A DNA stretch of 64,000 nucleotides, taken from the NCBI GenBank assembly GCA_018823325.1, contig JAHJIJ010000015.1:62001-126000 (forward strand), given 5' to 3'. The DNA is from Alphaproteobacteria bacterium (GTDB lineage Bacteria; Pseudomonadota; Alphaproteobacteria; Sphingomonadales; Sphingomonadaceae). Below, piece after piece: positions 53,292 through 62,757 of this stretch. The notes under the pieces were generated by a model. It made no database searches and was not told the origin of the DNA. It saw only the letters and a list, made by a program, of their open reading frames with translations. Made by a program: the position numbers and the translations under genes. Every line of letters begins with the position of its first letter. Positions within the stretch are counted from its first letter, which is position 1.

Positions 53292-53975
53292 ATGGACACC
53301 ATGAAGAAGAACAGCGCCGCTGCCGGGGCGGACATCGTCTCGGTGACCGACATAGCGGACTGGCTGCGGGACCGCATCCGGCGGGGGCGCTTTGTCGCCG
53401 GGCAGAGGCTCATTGAGGCTGACATCGTGCGAGACACCGGCGCCTCGCGCAGTCGGGTGCGGGAGGCGATCCAGCGGCTCGAAATGGAAGGCCTGTTGGT
53501 CCTTGAGGAATTTCGGGGCGCATCGGTCAAAGGGTTTTCCGCCGACGAGCTGCGCCAGATCTACCGGACGCGCATGGCGCTGGAGGGCATGGCTGCCCAT
53601 GATTGCGCCCTCCTCGGTTCGGCAGCGCACAAGGCGGAACTTGCCCGGTTGCAGGAGGAGCTCAACAGCTGCGAGCACACCGTCGATCATGACCGGTTCG
53701 CCAGGCTGAACGATGCGTGGCACCAGCAGATCATTCAGGGCGCGGGCAACGCTTATATCCAGACCTTTCTGGAGCGTCTGCGCGTGCCGATCTACCGGCT
53801 CTTTTTTACAACGTTCTACAAGGCGGACCGGATCGACGCCGCCAATGCGGGCCACCGCCTCATCACGGCCGCCATCGTGAAGGGCGACGCCGGTGAGGCC
53901 GAGCGGCTGATGCGGGCGCATGTCGAAGAGGGACTCACGGCAGTCCTCACGCTGGAAGACGAATTCCGGCGCTGA
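53292..53975 (+). CDS. GntR family regulator (FadR/FCD subfamily)
   Basis: 227 residues from ATG 53292. The N-terminal winged helix contains VTDIADWLRDRIRRGRFVAGQRLIEADIVRDTGASRSRVREAIQRLEMEGLL as its HTH region, followed by the helical FCD ligand-binding domain with YRTRMALEGMAA, LNDAWHQQIIQGAGN and HRLITAAIVKGD, the latter His residues being metal ligands in FCD proteins. Such regulators respond to carboxylates or aromatic acids. It stands divergent from the sulfatase and convergent with the OmpA-like gene. Confidence 0.9.
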   Translation: MDTMKKNSAAAGADIVSVTDIADWLRDRIRRGRFVAGQRLIEADIVRDTGASRSRVREAIQRLEMEGLLVLEEFRGASVKGFSADELRQIYRTRMALEGMAAHDCALLGSAAHKAELARLQEELNSCEHTVDHDRFARLNDAWHQQIIQGAGNAYIQTFLERLRVPIYRLFFTTFYKADRIDAANAGHRLITAAIVKGDAGEAERLMRAHVEEGLTAVLTLEDEFRR

Positions 53976-54014
53976 TCGTCAGGCTCGCAGCTCGGTCCGT
54001 CACTGCCCAGATCG

Positions 54015-54791
54015 TCACTGGGGCGTGATGCGGATATCGACCCTGCGTTCGAGAGGCGACTTGAGGCCATCGAACGGCTCCATCACATAAGGCGCCGCGC
54101 CCGGCCGGGCGGCGGTGATCCTGATGTTCTTCTCTGGAACGCCGCGCATGATCAACGCGCGCCGGACGACATCGGCCCGCTCCTGCGCGATTTCGGCAGG
54201 CTCGGTGATCGTTTCGCCGGAGATCGTGCGCGGGGTGGTCTGTGCGTGGCCGGTAATCTCGACCAGCGCCGGCTGGATATCGAGCGCATAGTTGATCGTC
54301 GCGTCGAGATAATAGTCTGAAATCTGGTAGGTTATGAACGTCTTGTCAAAGTCGAAGGGGATGGTGAAGCGCCCCTTGGCATAAGGCTTTTCGGGCCGCT
54401 TGCGGTCCTCGTACAGCGGACGGACGTTTCGCGTCGGCAGGCTGAAGCGCCGCCCCTCATAGCCCTCCGCCGGCAGCATGTGCCGCGTGCAGGGCAGTTC
54501 GAGGATGGAGACCCGGACCGGCTGCATCACCGTCGCGCCGCAGGGGTTGCCCTCGTCCGGCGCCGCAAATCCTTCCACGAGAATCGCCTTGTTCCAGTCG
54601 GCCTTGGTCGGCGCGGCGGTGACGTCGTAGCGGGTCCCGCTGGCCGGATCGCTCGTCAGCCAACAGCCCGATTTGCGACCGTTGTTGGTGTCGCGATAGA
54701 CCGGGCAGGCGATGAAGTTGATTTCCTGCGCGGTGGCCGTGGCGGTGGTGGCGAAAGCGCTCGCCCCGAGGATGATTGCGCGCAACATCAC
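54015..54791 (-). CDS. Exported OmpA-like domain protein
   Basis: 258 residues with a signal peptide ending ATA-QEI near residue 22. The C-terminal part (about residues 140-255) resembles the OmpA peptidoglycan-binding fold: a beta strand LVEITGHAQ, helix AQERADVVRRALIMRGVPEKNIRI, and the terminal LERRVDIRITP. The usual central Asp and Arg residues are partly retained. Four cysteines in the N-terminal region (CPVYR, GCW, NPCG, LPCTR) suggest disulfides. The start overlaps the cytochrome stop by 4 bases (ATGA), so it is cotranslated. Confidence 0.75.
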   Translation of the reverse strand: MMLRAIILGASAFATTATATAQEINFIACPVYRDTNNGRKSGCWLTSDPASGTRYDVTAAPTKADWNKAILVEGFAAPDEGNPCGATVMQPVRVSILELPCTRHMLPAEGYEGRRFSLPTRNVRPLYEDRKRPEKPYAKGRFTIPFDFDKTFITYQISDYYLDATINYALDIQPALVEITGHAQTTPRTISGETITEPAEIAQERADVVRRALIMRGVPEKNIRITAARPGAAPYVMEPFDGLKSPLERRVDIRITPQ

Positions 54792-56287
54792 AGCGCCCGC
54801 ATCAGGTTGACCAGATCGGTCTTTTCCTGCTCCGTGTAACCGATGGTGTAGCGTCGGTCGTAATAGTCCACCACTGCTCGCAAATCCTTGGCGCTGCCGT
54901 TCGAGAAATAGGGTGCCCGCGCGGAGAGCCCGCGCATCGTCTGCAACGTGATCCGCCCGACATCCGAGCAGCGGCCGGTCGTCAGCGCATAGCCGGGGTC
55001 ATGCGTCAGGATCGTGCGTCCGTAATGCGGGTGCGGCTTGCCCGTGCACGTGATGCGGAACAGCGGAAGGTGCGGCGCCGGATCAGCAAAGGGCATGTTG
55101 GTCGTGCCGAGATCGACCTGGCCCGGCGCCACGTCCATGCCCATGTGGGACATGTTGTGACAGAACACGCAGCTGTTGCGCACCGGATTGCCGAACCCGA
55201 TCGGCGTATTGATGCCCGAGGTATCGGAGATCAGGAATGTCTTTTCCCGAAATGCGCGGGCGCCGCGCGCCACGGACTCGCGAAATTCTAGCACGTCCTT
55301 CGGCAGCTTCGCCTTCTCGGCGTCGGACATCTTCTCCCAAGCCTCGAACTCGGCCCAGACCGGCATGCCGCCATCGCTGCCGAGCAAGCCGGCACGAGAG
55401 GTCATGAGCGTCATCGGACCGCCCAGGGCGCCGGCGGCATCTACATCGCCACCCTTTGCGTCACGCTGTTGTGCGACGTAGATGCGGCGCTCGAAATCGA
55501 GGATGCGCTCCATATCCTTGGCATCGAGTTCGTCGAGGAAGCCAAGGTGCGCGGATGCGGCGTCGCGCATCTGCGCCGTCAGCGACAGCACTCGCCCGTC
55601 GGCCATCAGATTGCCGCTGACCGGCTTTCCTGTCTCGGGATCGACGGTAAGCGGCATGCCGGCCTTGGGATCGTAAGCGAAGCCCATTGCCTCGATATAT
55701 TTGAAGTTCGCGACCGGGCGCGGGCGACGGAACACCGAGATATGCGGCTCGTCCGAATTCAAGCCGTAGCGCTTGTCGAGATTGCAGGTACTCGGATCGC
55801 GCACGACCTCGATGGTGAAATCCGGCTTGAGCGGCTTGCCCTCATAGTCCTTGCCGGGCCACGGGCGTGCGATGCGGATCAGGCCATGATCGAGCAGCAA
55901 CGAGTGCGAGGCGCGCTCGCCCTGCGGCAGGCTGGGGCAGTTCGAGCCATCGCTGGCGGCGAACAGCGGGTCCTTCGCGCCGCGCCGCTCCCACTGACGC
56001 TGGATGGATTCGATGGAGAGGCTCATTGCGTCAGCAGGCTGGTGACAGGTGACGCAGGCGCGCCCATCGGGTCCCTTGGAAGTGAAGAAGGGATGACCCT
56101 CCGTCTCCATCGGGCCGTCTTCCAGCAGCAGGCGCAGGGTCCCATTGGCGTTCGCATATTCGAGCTGAGCCGGGAAGGTGCGGCCCTCATCGGGGTCCCA
56201 CCACGGATCTTCCTGGGCGGCCTGCGGCGCTGCCACGGCAATCGCCAGCAGGGCGGCGGCCAGCGGCAGGGTAACTGTCTTGATCAT
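54788..56287 (-). CDS. Periplasmic di-heme cytochrome c, peroxidase-like
   Basis: 499 residues from ATG 56287 with a signal peptide ending near AAQ at residue 24. Two heme-binding CxxCH motifs are at 78-82 (CVTCH) and 373-377 (CVFCH), far apart. This resembles the MauG/bacterial cytochrome c peroxidase group, but with an insert, since typical members are about 330 residues. Further blocks are EPHISVFRRPRPVANFKY and the C-terminal SARAPYFSNGSAKDLRAVVDYY, which recalls the CCP-type end. It may be an electron carrier or oxidase for a small molecule. First gene of a two-gene operon with the OmpA-like protein, divergent from the TonB receptor at 56524. Confidence 0.82.
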   Translation of the reverse strand: MIKTVTLPLAAALLAIAVAAPQAAQEDPWWDPDEGRTFPAQLEYANANGTLRLLLEDGPMETEGHPFFTSKGPDGRACVTCHQPADAMSLSIESIQRQWERRGAKDPLFAASDGSNCPSLPQGERASHSLLLDHGLIRIARPWPGKDYEGKPLKPDFTIEVVRDPSTCNLDKRYGLNSDEPHISVFRRPRPVANFKYIEAMGFAYDPKAGMPLTVDPETGKPVSGNLMADGRVLSLTAQMRDAASAHLGFLDELDAKDMERILDFERRIYVAQQRDAKGGDVDAAGALGGPMTLMTSRAGLLGSDGGMPVWAEFEAWEKMSDAEKAKLPKDVLEFRESVARGARAFREKTFLISDTSGINTPIGFGNPVRNSCVFCHNMSHMGMDVAPGQVDLGTTNMPFADPAPHLPLFRITCTGKPHPHYGRTILTHDPGYALTTGRCSDVGRITLQTMRGLSARAPYFSNGSAKDLRAVVDYYDRRYTIGYTEQEKTDLVNLMRAL

Positions 56288-56523
56288 CAAACCTCTCGAA
56301 CTCGCGCTGCTGTCACTGCGCTCCCGCGCTGCCTGCACCCGCGGCTGCGGGGAGACTGAATTTCAGCAGTCAGGCCTTGATGGAAGCGCTTGCATTGAAG
56401 GTCAACCCTTAAGCCCGCCTGCCAGAGACACAAATCGGCCACATCGGGCCCCTTGCCCCGAATCTCATTATTCCCTAAGGCAGGAATTAACGGCCATCGA
56501 GAGCCGTCATGGGAGAGTGAAAA

Positions 56524-59001
56524 ATGAGAGCAATGCTGTTGTGCACCGCCGCATGTGCGGCCTTCTTCCCGCATCTCGCCGGAGCGCAGACAACGGAACA
56601 ATCGTCGGCGAATGCCGCACAAGGCGCGGCAGTCTCGCCCGCCGCGCCGGAAAATGGCGCCGGCCTTGTCGACATCATCGTCACAGCCCAGCGCATCGAG
56701 GAAAACAGCCAGCGCACGCCGCTGGCCGTGGATGTCATCCAGCCCGAGGAACTGACTCGCCAGAATGTGCTGCGCGCCGAGGACCTTTCGCGCATTTCGC
56801 CCTCGCTCTCCGCATCGGGCGGCGGCGGCCCGACAACGGTGTTCTTCGTTCGCGGCGTTGGCAACTCGACGGTCAATTCATATTCGGACCCGGCCATCTC
56901 GTTCAACTATGACGGCGTCTACATCGGGCGCCCCACCTCCACCTCCGGCGTCTTCTACGATCTGCAGCGCGTGGAAGTGCTCAAGGGTCCGCAGGGCACG
57001 CTCTATGGGCGGAACGCCACGGCAGGCGCGATCAACGTCATCCCCAATCGTCCACGACTGGGCGAGACGTCGGGCAACTTCACCCTCGGCTACGGCAATT
57101 ATGACTGGATCACTGGTCAGGCTGCGCTGAACGTGCCGATCGGCGACATGATCGCCGTCCGTGCCGCCGGCACGGTCGCGAGCCGCGATGGCTTCCAGAC
57201 CGACGGCACCGGCAATCAGCGCGAACATGGCGGGCGCTTGCAGATCTACGCTGAGCCTTCGCCCGATCTGAGCATCCGCATCGGCGCGGATTTCGCGCAT
57301 CAGGGCGGCGCCAGCAGCAGCGGCTTCTATCTCGGCGCCGTGAACCCCACCTTCGGGCCGGGCGGCTTTGCCGGTTATCAGTTCGTGCCCAGCAATTTCT
57401 CCACCCAGCAGGGCCTGCTTGATCCTGCCTCCAATGCCTATCTTGCCCCGCGCTTCTTCACGCAGCTTGGCCGCGCGGGCGCCGTCGTCGATGGCGTGCC
57501 CTATAACGACAATGATTACTGGGGCATCACAGCGGAGCTGAACTACACGACGCCTGCCGGCACGCTGACGGTCCAGCCGGCCTATCGCGAAGCAGACCTC
57601 GAATATGCCTTCAACGGTACGTTCCGCCAGGGCTACACGAAGGAGAAGGACAAACAGACCAGCGTCGAGGCACGCTGGGCCGGCGATATCGGCTCCTCGG
57701 TCGATTATCTGATTGGCGCCATGTATTTCGACGAGGAGATCTCGGCGACGGCCCGCTATAATCAGCAGACCCTCTCACCCTATCAGGATTTCGCCACACG
57801 GACGGAGAGTTGGGCCGGCTTCGGCAAAATCACGTTCCGCCCGGTCGAGAATCTGAGCCTCACGGCTGGCGGCCGCTACACGTCCGACAAGAAGCGCTTC
57901 GACGGCACATCGAACGTCTACATCGCCTTCTGCGGCAACCCCGCACCGCCGCAGGACTTCTGCCCGACCCTGCCGTTCATTCCGCTGGCTGAGACGGAAG
58001 CCGAATTGCAGGCTTTCTATGGCTCGCTCGGTATTCCGATTACACCCGTGCCGCTCTTTGCGCTCCCGCCGATTGCTGGTGGATCGCAGACCGCGCCCTT
58101 CATTCTGCGCTCGCAGATTGCCATCAATTCCGGCCTTGCCAACGAAAAGTTCACCTACCGTCTTGCGGCACAATATGATTTCTCGCCGCGCAACATGGTC
58201 TATGCGAGCTTCGAGACCGGCTATCATGCCGGCGGCTTCTCCTTCGCGCGCGGTCTGGACACCTACCGTCCGGAGACGATCAAAGCCTACACGATCGGCA
58301 CGAAAAACCGCTTCTTCGATAACCGCGTACAACTCAACGTCGAGGCGTTCCTGTGGAAATACAAGGATCAGCAGTTCAGCCAGTTCGGCTATGATCTGGG
58401 CAATCCGCCGTCGACCGTTTTCCTGACCCGCAATATCGGCGACAGCACGATCAAGGGCATAGACGTCGACGTCGAGTTCCTCGCGACCGAGAACACCTTG
58501 CTCTCGGCCAATGTCCAGTATCTCGACACCAAATATGACAGCTTCGTCTACTTCGCCCCCAATCAGGGGCTGCCGCCGAACACGACCTGTCCGTTCAGCC
58601 CCACCACGCAGACAACGCCTGGGGGGACCATCAACGTGTTCCGTATCGATTGCTCGGGCAATCAGGCGTTCAACTCGCCCAAATGGTCGTTCAACCTCGA
58701 TGCCCAGCAAACCATCCCGCTGGGTGACTACAAGGCTGTCGTTCAGGGCGGCACCCGTTATCGCGGTTCAAGCTACTCGACAGCGGATTACCTGCCTTAT
58801 CTGCGCTCGGAAGCGACATTCGTGAGCTACGCTTCGCTTACGCTGGCGACGGAGGACGACCGCCTGTTCTTCAGCGTCTATGTCAACAACATCGAGGATA
58901 ACCGCCGCCTCATCACCGGCACGGCCACCTCCGCGTCGTTGATCAGCGCCAGTGCAGAGCAGCCGCGGACCTACGGCTTCCGGATCGGCGGCAAATTCTG
59001 A
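56524..59001 (+). CDS. TonB-dependent outer-membrane receptor
   Basis: 825 residues from ATG 56524, preceded by GGGAGAGT. A signal peptide ends near AGA-QT at residue 22. The plug begins VDIIVTAQRIEENSQRTPLAVDVI, and YDLQRVEVLKGPQGTLYGRNATAGAINVI is the family plug signature. The barrel ends in the terminal Phe (GFRIGGKF). It is directly followed, after 33 bases, by ring-cleavage genes, so it probably imports the aromatic substrate or a conjugate. Its G+C is like the rest of the window. Confidence 0.92.
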   Translation: MRAMLLCTAACAAFFPHLAGAQTTEQSSANAAQGAAVSPAAPENGAGLVDIIVTAQRIEENSQRTPLAVDVIQPEELTRQNVLRAEDLSRISPSLSASGGGGPTTVFFVRGVGNSTVNSYSDPAISFNYDGVYIGRPTSTSGVFYDLQRVEVLKGPQGTLYGRNATAGAINVIPNRPRLGETSGNFTLGYGNYDWITGQAALNVPIGDMIAVRAAGTVASRDGFQTDGTGNQREHGGRLQIYAEPSPDLSIRIGADFAHQGGASSSGFYLGAVNPTFGPGGFAGYQFVPSNFSTQQGLLDPASNAYLAPRFFTQLGRAGAVVDGVPYNDNDYWGITAELNYTTPAGTLTVQPAYREADLEYAFNGTFRQGYTKEKDKQTSVEARWAGDIGSSVDYLIGAMYFDEEISATARYNQQTLSPYQDFATRTESWAGFGKITFRPVENLSLTAGGRYTSDKKRFDGTSNVYIAFCGNPAPPQDFCPTLPFIPLAETEAELQAFYGSLGIPITPVPLFALPPIAGGSQTAPFILRSQIAINSGLANEKFTYRLAAQYDFSPRNMVYASFETGYHAGGFSFARGLDTYRPETIKAYTIGTKNRFFDNRVQLNVEAFLWKYKDQQFSQFGYDLGNPPSTVFLTRNIGDSTIKGIDVDVEFLATENTLLSANVQYLDTKYDSFVYFAPNQGLPPNTTCPFSPTTQTTPGGTINVFRIDCSGNQAFNSPKWSFNLDAQQTIPLGDYKAVVQGGTRYRGSSYSTADYLPYLRSEATFVSYASLTLATEDDRLFFSVYVNNIEDNRRLITGTATSASLISASAEQPRTYGFRIGGKF

Positions 59002-59034
59002 GCCAGCGCCCGACCTTCACCTACGGAGTTGTAA

Positions 59035-59940
59035 ATGGTTAGCGTGACTGATCTTCACTACATCGCGATGGCCGTGCCGGATCTGGCGGCCGAGCGGGAA
59101 TTCTTCGGCAAGACATGGGGCCTCATCGAAGTCGCGGAGCAAGACAGTCGCGTCTACTTCGCGGCCGAGGGCATGCCCCATCCCTATGTGATCGTGCTGC
59201 GGGAAGATGCGGAGAAGAAAACGGATCTGGTGGGCTTTTCCGCCGCATCCAGGGAAGATGTGCTGGCCATATTCGAGCAGGTGAAGGCTTCGGGGGCCAG
59301 GATCATCAGCGAACCCGGCTCCGCCACCGGCCCGGCGGGTGGGTTCGCTTTCCGCTTCTTCGATCCTGACGGGCGCGCAATGGAAGTGATCTGCGACAGC
59401 ACACCGCGCGAATTTCGCAAGCTCGACAAGGGCGAGGCGATCCCCATCGGCATCAGCCATGTGGTGTTCCACTCGCCCGACCATGTCGCGCTGGCGGAAT
59501 TCTACCAGAAGGCGCTGGGTTTCCGCCTGTCCGACTGGATCGGCAATTTCATGGTGTTCCTGCGGTGCAACCCCGCGCATCACCGCGTCGCCATTCTGCC
59601 CGGCCCGCCAGCGCTCAACCACATCGCCTTCGATGTGAGTTCGGTGGACGAGCTGATGCGCGGGCTGGCGCGCATGCACGAGAACGGCATCAAGCTGAGC
59701 TGGGGGCCGGGGCGCCACACGGCTGGGAACAACACCTTCAGCTATTTCATCACGCCCAACGGCAATGCCGTCGAGTACACGTCCGATCTTGAGGAAGTGG
59801 ACGAAGACAGCTGGCAGGTCACGCATTACGAGCCGGGGCCACATACCATCGATCAGTGGGGCACCGGTCGCATCATCACGGGCAACGTCCCCCACGCGGA
59901 AATGCAGCCCGACAAGGGACTGTGGCAGGTCCCGGCCTAA
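59035..59940 (+). CDS. Extradiol-type dioxygenase (VOC superfamily)
   Basis: 301 residues made of two VOC modules, as in type I extradiol dioxygenases. The presumed Fe(II) ligands of the catalytic C-terminal module are H142 (ISHVVFH), H196 (LNHIAFDV) and E247 (NAVEYT). Enzymes of this type cleave catechol-like rings next to the hydroxyls. Its neighbours (flavin hydroxylase, FAH hydrolase) fit a hydroxylation-cleavage-hydrolysis series. The exact substrate cannot be read from sequence. Confidence 0.85.
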   Translation: MVSVTDLHYIAMAVPDLAAEREFFGKTWGLIEVAEQDSRVYFAAEGMPHPYVIVLREDAEKKTDLVGFSAASREDVLAIFEQVKASGARIISEPGSATGPAGGFAFRFFDPDGRAMEVICDSTPREFRKLDKGEAIPIGISHVVFHSPDHVALAEFYQKALGFRLSDWIGNFMVFLRCNPAHHRVAILPGPPALNHIAFDVSSVDELMRGLARMHENGIKLSWGPGRHTAGNNTFSYFITPNGNAVEYTSDLEEVDEDSWQVTHYEPGPHTIDQWGTGRIITGNVPHAEMQPDKGLWQVPA

Positions 59941-59955
59941 GAAAGGCGCTTTGAA

Positions 59956-61074
59956 ATGATCCGTACAGCATTGGTCATCGGCGGCGGCGTCGGTGGCATG
60001 AGCGCGAGCCTTGCGCTCGCAAAACGCGGCGTATCGGTCGAATTGATCGACATTGATCCGCAGTGGCGGGCCTATGGTGCCGGAATCAGCGTCACCGGCC
60101 TTTCGCTGCGCGCCTTCCACGATCTCGGCATTCTCGATGAGGTCCGCGCGCAGGGTTATGTCGGCGCGGGCATCCGCCTGCGCGGCGCCGATGGCTCGCT
60201 GGTCATGGAAAGCCCGCCGGTGCCCGCCGATGTGGCGCCGATCGAGAGCAGCGGCGGCATCATGCGCCCCGTACTCCATGCGATCCTGCAAAAGGAGGTA
60301 CGCAAAGCTGGCATCGCGGTCTCGCTGGGCATCGAACCGACGGGACTGGAAGAAACCGTCGATGCCGTGCGCGTGTCGCTGTCGGACGGCACCGAACGGA
60401 CGGTCGATGTCATCGTTGCGGCCGACGGCATCCAGTCGCCCACCCGCAAGACCCTCTTCCCGGATGCGCCGGCGCCGAGGTTCACGGGTCAGGGCTGCTG
60501 GCGGATCGTTGCCGACAGGCCCGCAGGCGTGGACCGGCCGGAAATGTATATTGGCGGACCTGTGAAGCTGGGAGTGAACCCGATTTCGCAGGACAAGCTC
60601 TACGCCTTCATCCTCGAGCATGTGCCGGACAACCCCTGGTATGCGGAGGAAGACATGCTCCCGCATGTCGCGAAGCTGCTGGAGCCGTTCGGCGGCGACA
60701 TTGCCGATATTCGCGCAAAGCTGGGGCCGGATTCGCTTGTGAACTATCGCCCTCTGGAATGGCAGCTGCTCCCGCTCCCCTGGCACAAGGGGCGCGTCGT
60801 CATGATTGGCGATGCCGCGCACGCCACCACGCCGCACATGGCCTCGGGTGCCGGACTGGCCGCAGAAGATGGCCTCGTGCTGGCCGACGAGCTGGCGAAA
60901 ACGGATGACGTCGAGGCTGCGTTGACGGCCTTTGGCGAGCGCAGGTTCGAGCGGGCACGCATGGTTGTCGAAAACTCCGTGCGCATCGGCGAGATCGAAA
61001 TGGCTGGTGGTAACCAGATGGACGCCAACAAGATGCTCGGCGGAACGATGCAGAGACTCAAGGAGCCCTATTGA
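59956..61074 (+). CDS. FAD-dependent aromatic monooxygenase (class A)
   Basis: 372 residues with GGGVGGMSASLALAKRG at the N-terminus (FAD Rossmann motif), the DG motif in VIVAADGIQSPTRK, and the GD motif RVVMIGDAAHATTPHMASGAGLAAEDG as its region. This is the p-hydroxybenzoate-hydroxylase type of single-component NAD(P)H flavin hydroxylase. It lies 15 bases after the dioxygenase and overlaps the next start (TGATG). Confidence 0.9.
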   Translation: MIRTALVIGGGVGGMSASLALAKRGVSVELIDIDPQWRAYGAGISVTGLSLRAFHDLGILDEVRAQGYVGAGIRLRGADGSLVMESPPVPADVAPIESSGGIMRPVLHAILQKEVRKAGIAVSLGIEPTGLEETVDAVRVSLSDGTERTVDVIVAADGIQSPTRKTLFPDAPAPRFTGQGCWRIVADRPAGVDRPEMYIGGPVKLGVNPISQDKLYAFILEHVPDNPWYAEEDMLPHVAKLLEPFGGDIADIRAKLGPDSLVNYRPLEWQLLPLPWHKGRVVMIGDAAHATTPHMASGAGLAAEDGLVLADELAKTDDVEAALTAFGERRFERARMVVENSVRIGEIEMAGGNQMDANKMLGGTMQRLKEPY

Positions 61075-62027
61075 TGACCTTTGGACTGGCCACGGTCGGC
61101 AACGACGCCGTGCTTGTGCGCGACGACCGCTTCGTGCCGCTGACGCATTGGGGCGAACGGCGCGACCTGCCTGGTCTGCTGGCGGATTGGGACGCGGCGC
61201 TGCCGCAAATGCATCGCTGGGCGGCGGACGAAGCCGCGTTCGCCAGCGCGCTCGGCCTTGCCGATGCGGATGTCCGCGCGCCTTATCGTCCCGGTCAGGT
61301 CTTCTGCACTGGCGCCAACTACAAGAAGCATGTCGTCGGGCTGGTCATGGGCGATCCTTCCATGCGGAATGCCGAAGCGGAAGCGATGAGTGAGGACGAG
61401 CGCCGCCGCCGGGTCGAGGAGATGATGGACGCCCGCGCAAATGCCGACCCCTATTGCTTCATCAAGCTCCCCTCGTGCGTGGTCGGCCCCAGAGATGCCG
61501 TGGTGCTGCCGCGCAATGTTGCCAAGCCGGACTGGGAGCTCGAGCTGGGCGTCGTGATCGGCAAGCGGGCCCGCCACATCACGGCGGAACGCGCAATGGA
61601 CCATGTTGCCGGTTTCGCGGTCGTCAACGACGTAACGGCACGCGAGCAGATCTTCCGGCGCGATGCCGGGGGGCTGGGGGCGGACTGGCTCTCGGGCAAG
61701 TGCTTCCCGACCTTCCTGCCCTTCGGCCCCATGATCGTGCCGCGCCAGTTCGTTGCCGATCCTTACGACCTGACCATCACCCTCTCGGTCAACGGCAAGG
61801 TCTATCAGAACGAATCCACCCGCGACATGATGGTGAGTATCGAGCGACAGATCGCCTATCTCTCCGATCGCGTGGAACTGATGCCGGGCGATGTTATCTG
61901 CACCGGCTCGCCTTATGGCAACGGGTCCGCGTTCGGCGTGTTCCTTCAGCCGGGCGACGAAATGGAAGGTTCGATCACAGGGCTTGGCACGCAGCGCAAC
62001 CGCTGCGTCGCAGAAGGCGCCGGCTAA
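61074..62027 (+). CDS. Fumarylacetoacetate hydrolase (FAH) family protein
   Basis: 317 residues from ATG 61074, which overlaps the monooxygenase stop. Family blocks: VFCTGANYKKHVVG, FIKLPSCVVGPRDAVVLP, the metal-binding DWELELGVVIGKRARH (Glu residues), DVTAREQIFRRD and the C-terminal LMPGDVICTGSPYGNG. Members hydrolyse or isomerise ring-cleavage products with a carbon-carbon beta-diketone or 2-hydroxydienoate. Convergent with TetR by 4 bases. Confidence 0.92.
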   Translation: MTFGLATVGNDAVLVRDDRFVPLTHWGERRDLPGLLADWDAALPQMHRWAADEAAFASALGLADADVRAPYRPGQVFCTGANYKKHVVGLVMGDPSMRNAEAEAMSEDERRRRVEEMMDARANADPYCFIKLPSCVVGPRDAVVLPRNVAKPDWELELGVVIGKRARHITAERAMDHVAGFAVVNDVTAREQIFRRDAGGLGADWLSGKCFPTFLPFGPMIVPRQFVADPYDLTITLSVNGKVYQNESTRDMMVSIERQIAYLSDRVELMPGDVICTGSPYGNGSAFGVFLQPGDEMEGSITGLGTQRNRCVAEGAG

Positions 62028-62659
62028 GTGCGCGAACGCAGGCCGTTCATCAGCAGATCCACAACAAATTCCTCGTATCGGGCAGCGAGTTCGTCCGGAT
62101 CGGTATCGTCGGGGAAAAGCTGCCTGACGACCGGCTCTGCGGTCGCAAAGAAGTCGAACAGGCCAAGGATCGCGACGTGAAGCAGCGCCGGATCGACTTT
62201 GCGCACAGAGCTGGCATCGCGCGCAAGCACTTCGCCCAGCCAGGCAACCGCCTCCCGGTTCATCTCGCCAAGCCGCTCGCTGACGTCGGATGCCTTGGCG
62301 TCGGCAAGCTCGTCCACCATCAACCGGTGAATGTGGCGATTGGAGCGGGTGAACAGCGCGGATCGCCGGATGTTGTTCTCGATCACCTTGTCGGCCGGGC
62401 GCGGGTCGCGCGCCGCATAGGGCAGGTCGTCCATCATCGATGTGGCAACCGCGAGCAGCAGGTTGCTGCGATCCTTGAAGTAATAGCGCACAAGCGCGGG
62501 ATCCACGCCCGCCTCCCGCGCAATCATCGCAATGGAAATGCGCGCCGGGGGATGTTCCTTGACCAGCCGCCGCGCCGTCTCGAGCACGGCTTCGCGTCCC
62601 ACGACATTTTCGGCCGGCCTGCCCTGCCCGCGTTTACGAGGTTTTTTCACGTCACCCAT
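62024..62659 (-). CDS. TetR family transcriptional regulator
   Basis: 211 residues from ATG 62659; a TTG at 62695 is a possible alternative start. A basic N-terminal tail (KKPRKRGQGRP) leads to the HTH: AVLETARRLVKEHPPARISIAMIAREAGVDPALVRYYFKDRSNLL as its region. The C-terminal domain is helical. It lies between the two halves of the catabolic cluster, divergent from the MBL gene (98 bases), and is the probable local repressor. Confidence 0.88.
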   Translation of the reverse strand: MGDVKKPRKRGQGRPAENVVGREAVLETARRLVKEHPPARISIAMIAREAGVDPALVRYYFKDRSNLLLAVATSMMDDLPYAARDPRPADKVIENNIRRSALFTRSNRHIHRLMVDELADAKASDVSERLGEMNREAVAWLGEVLARDASSVRKVDPALLHVAILGLFDFFATAEPVVRQLFPDDTDPDELAARYEEFVVDLLMNGLRSRT

Positions 62660-62757
62660 GGCGCAACGCTTGGCCGCATTTTGATATTCCCGCAAATAGG
62701 AATTGATGGCGAAGCCTCAATCGCTAAGCTTTAACGAAATCGACTGGAGAGATCATC

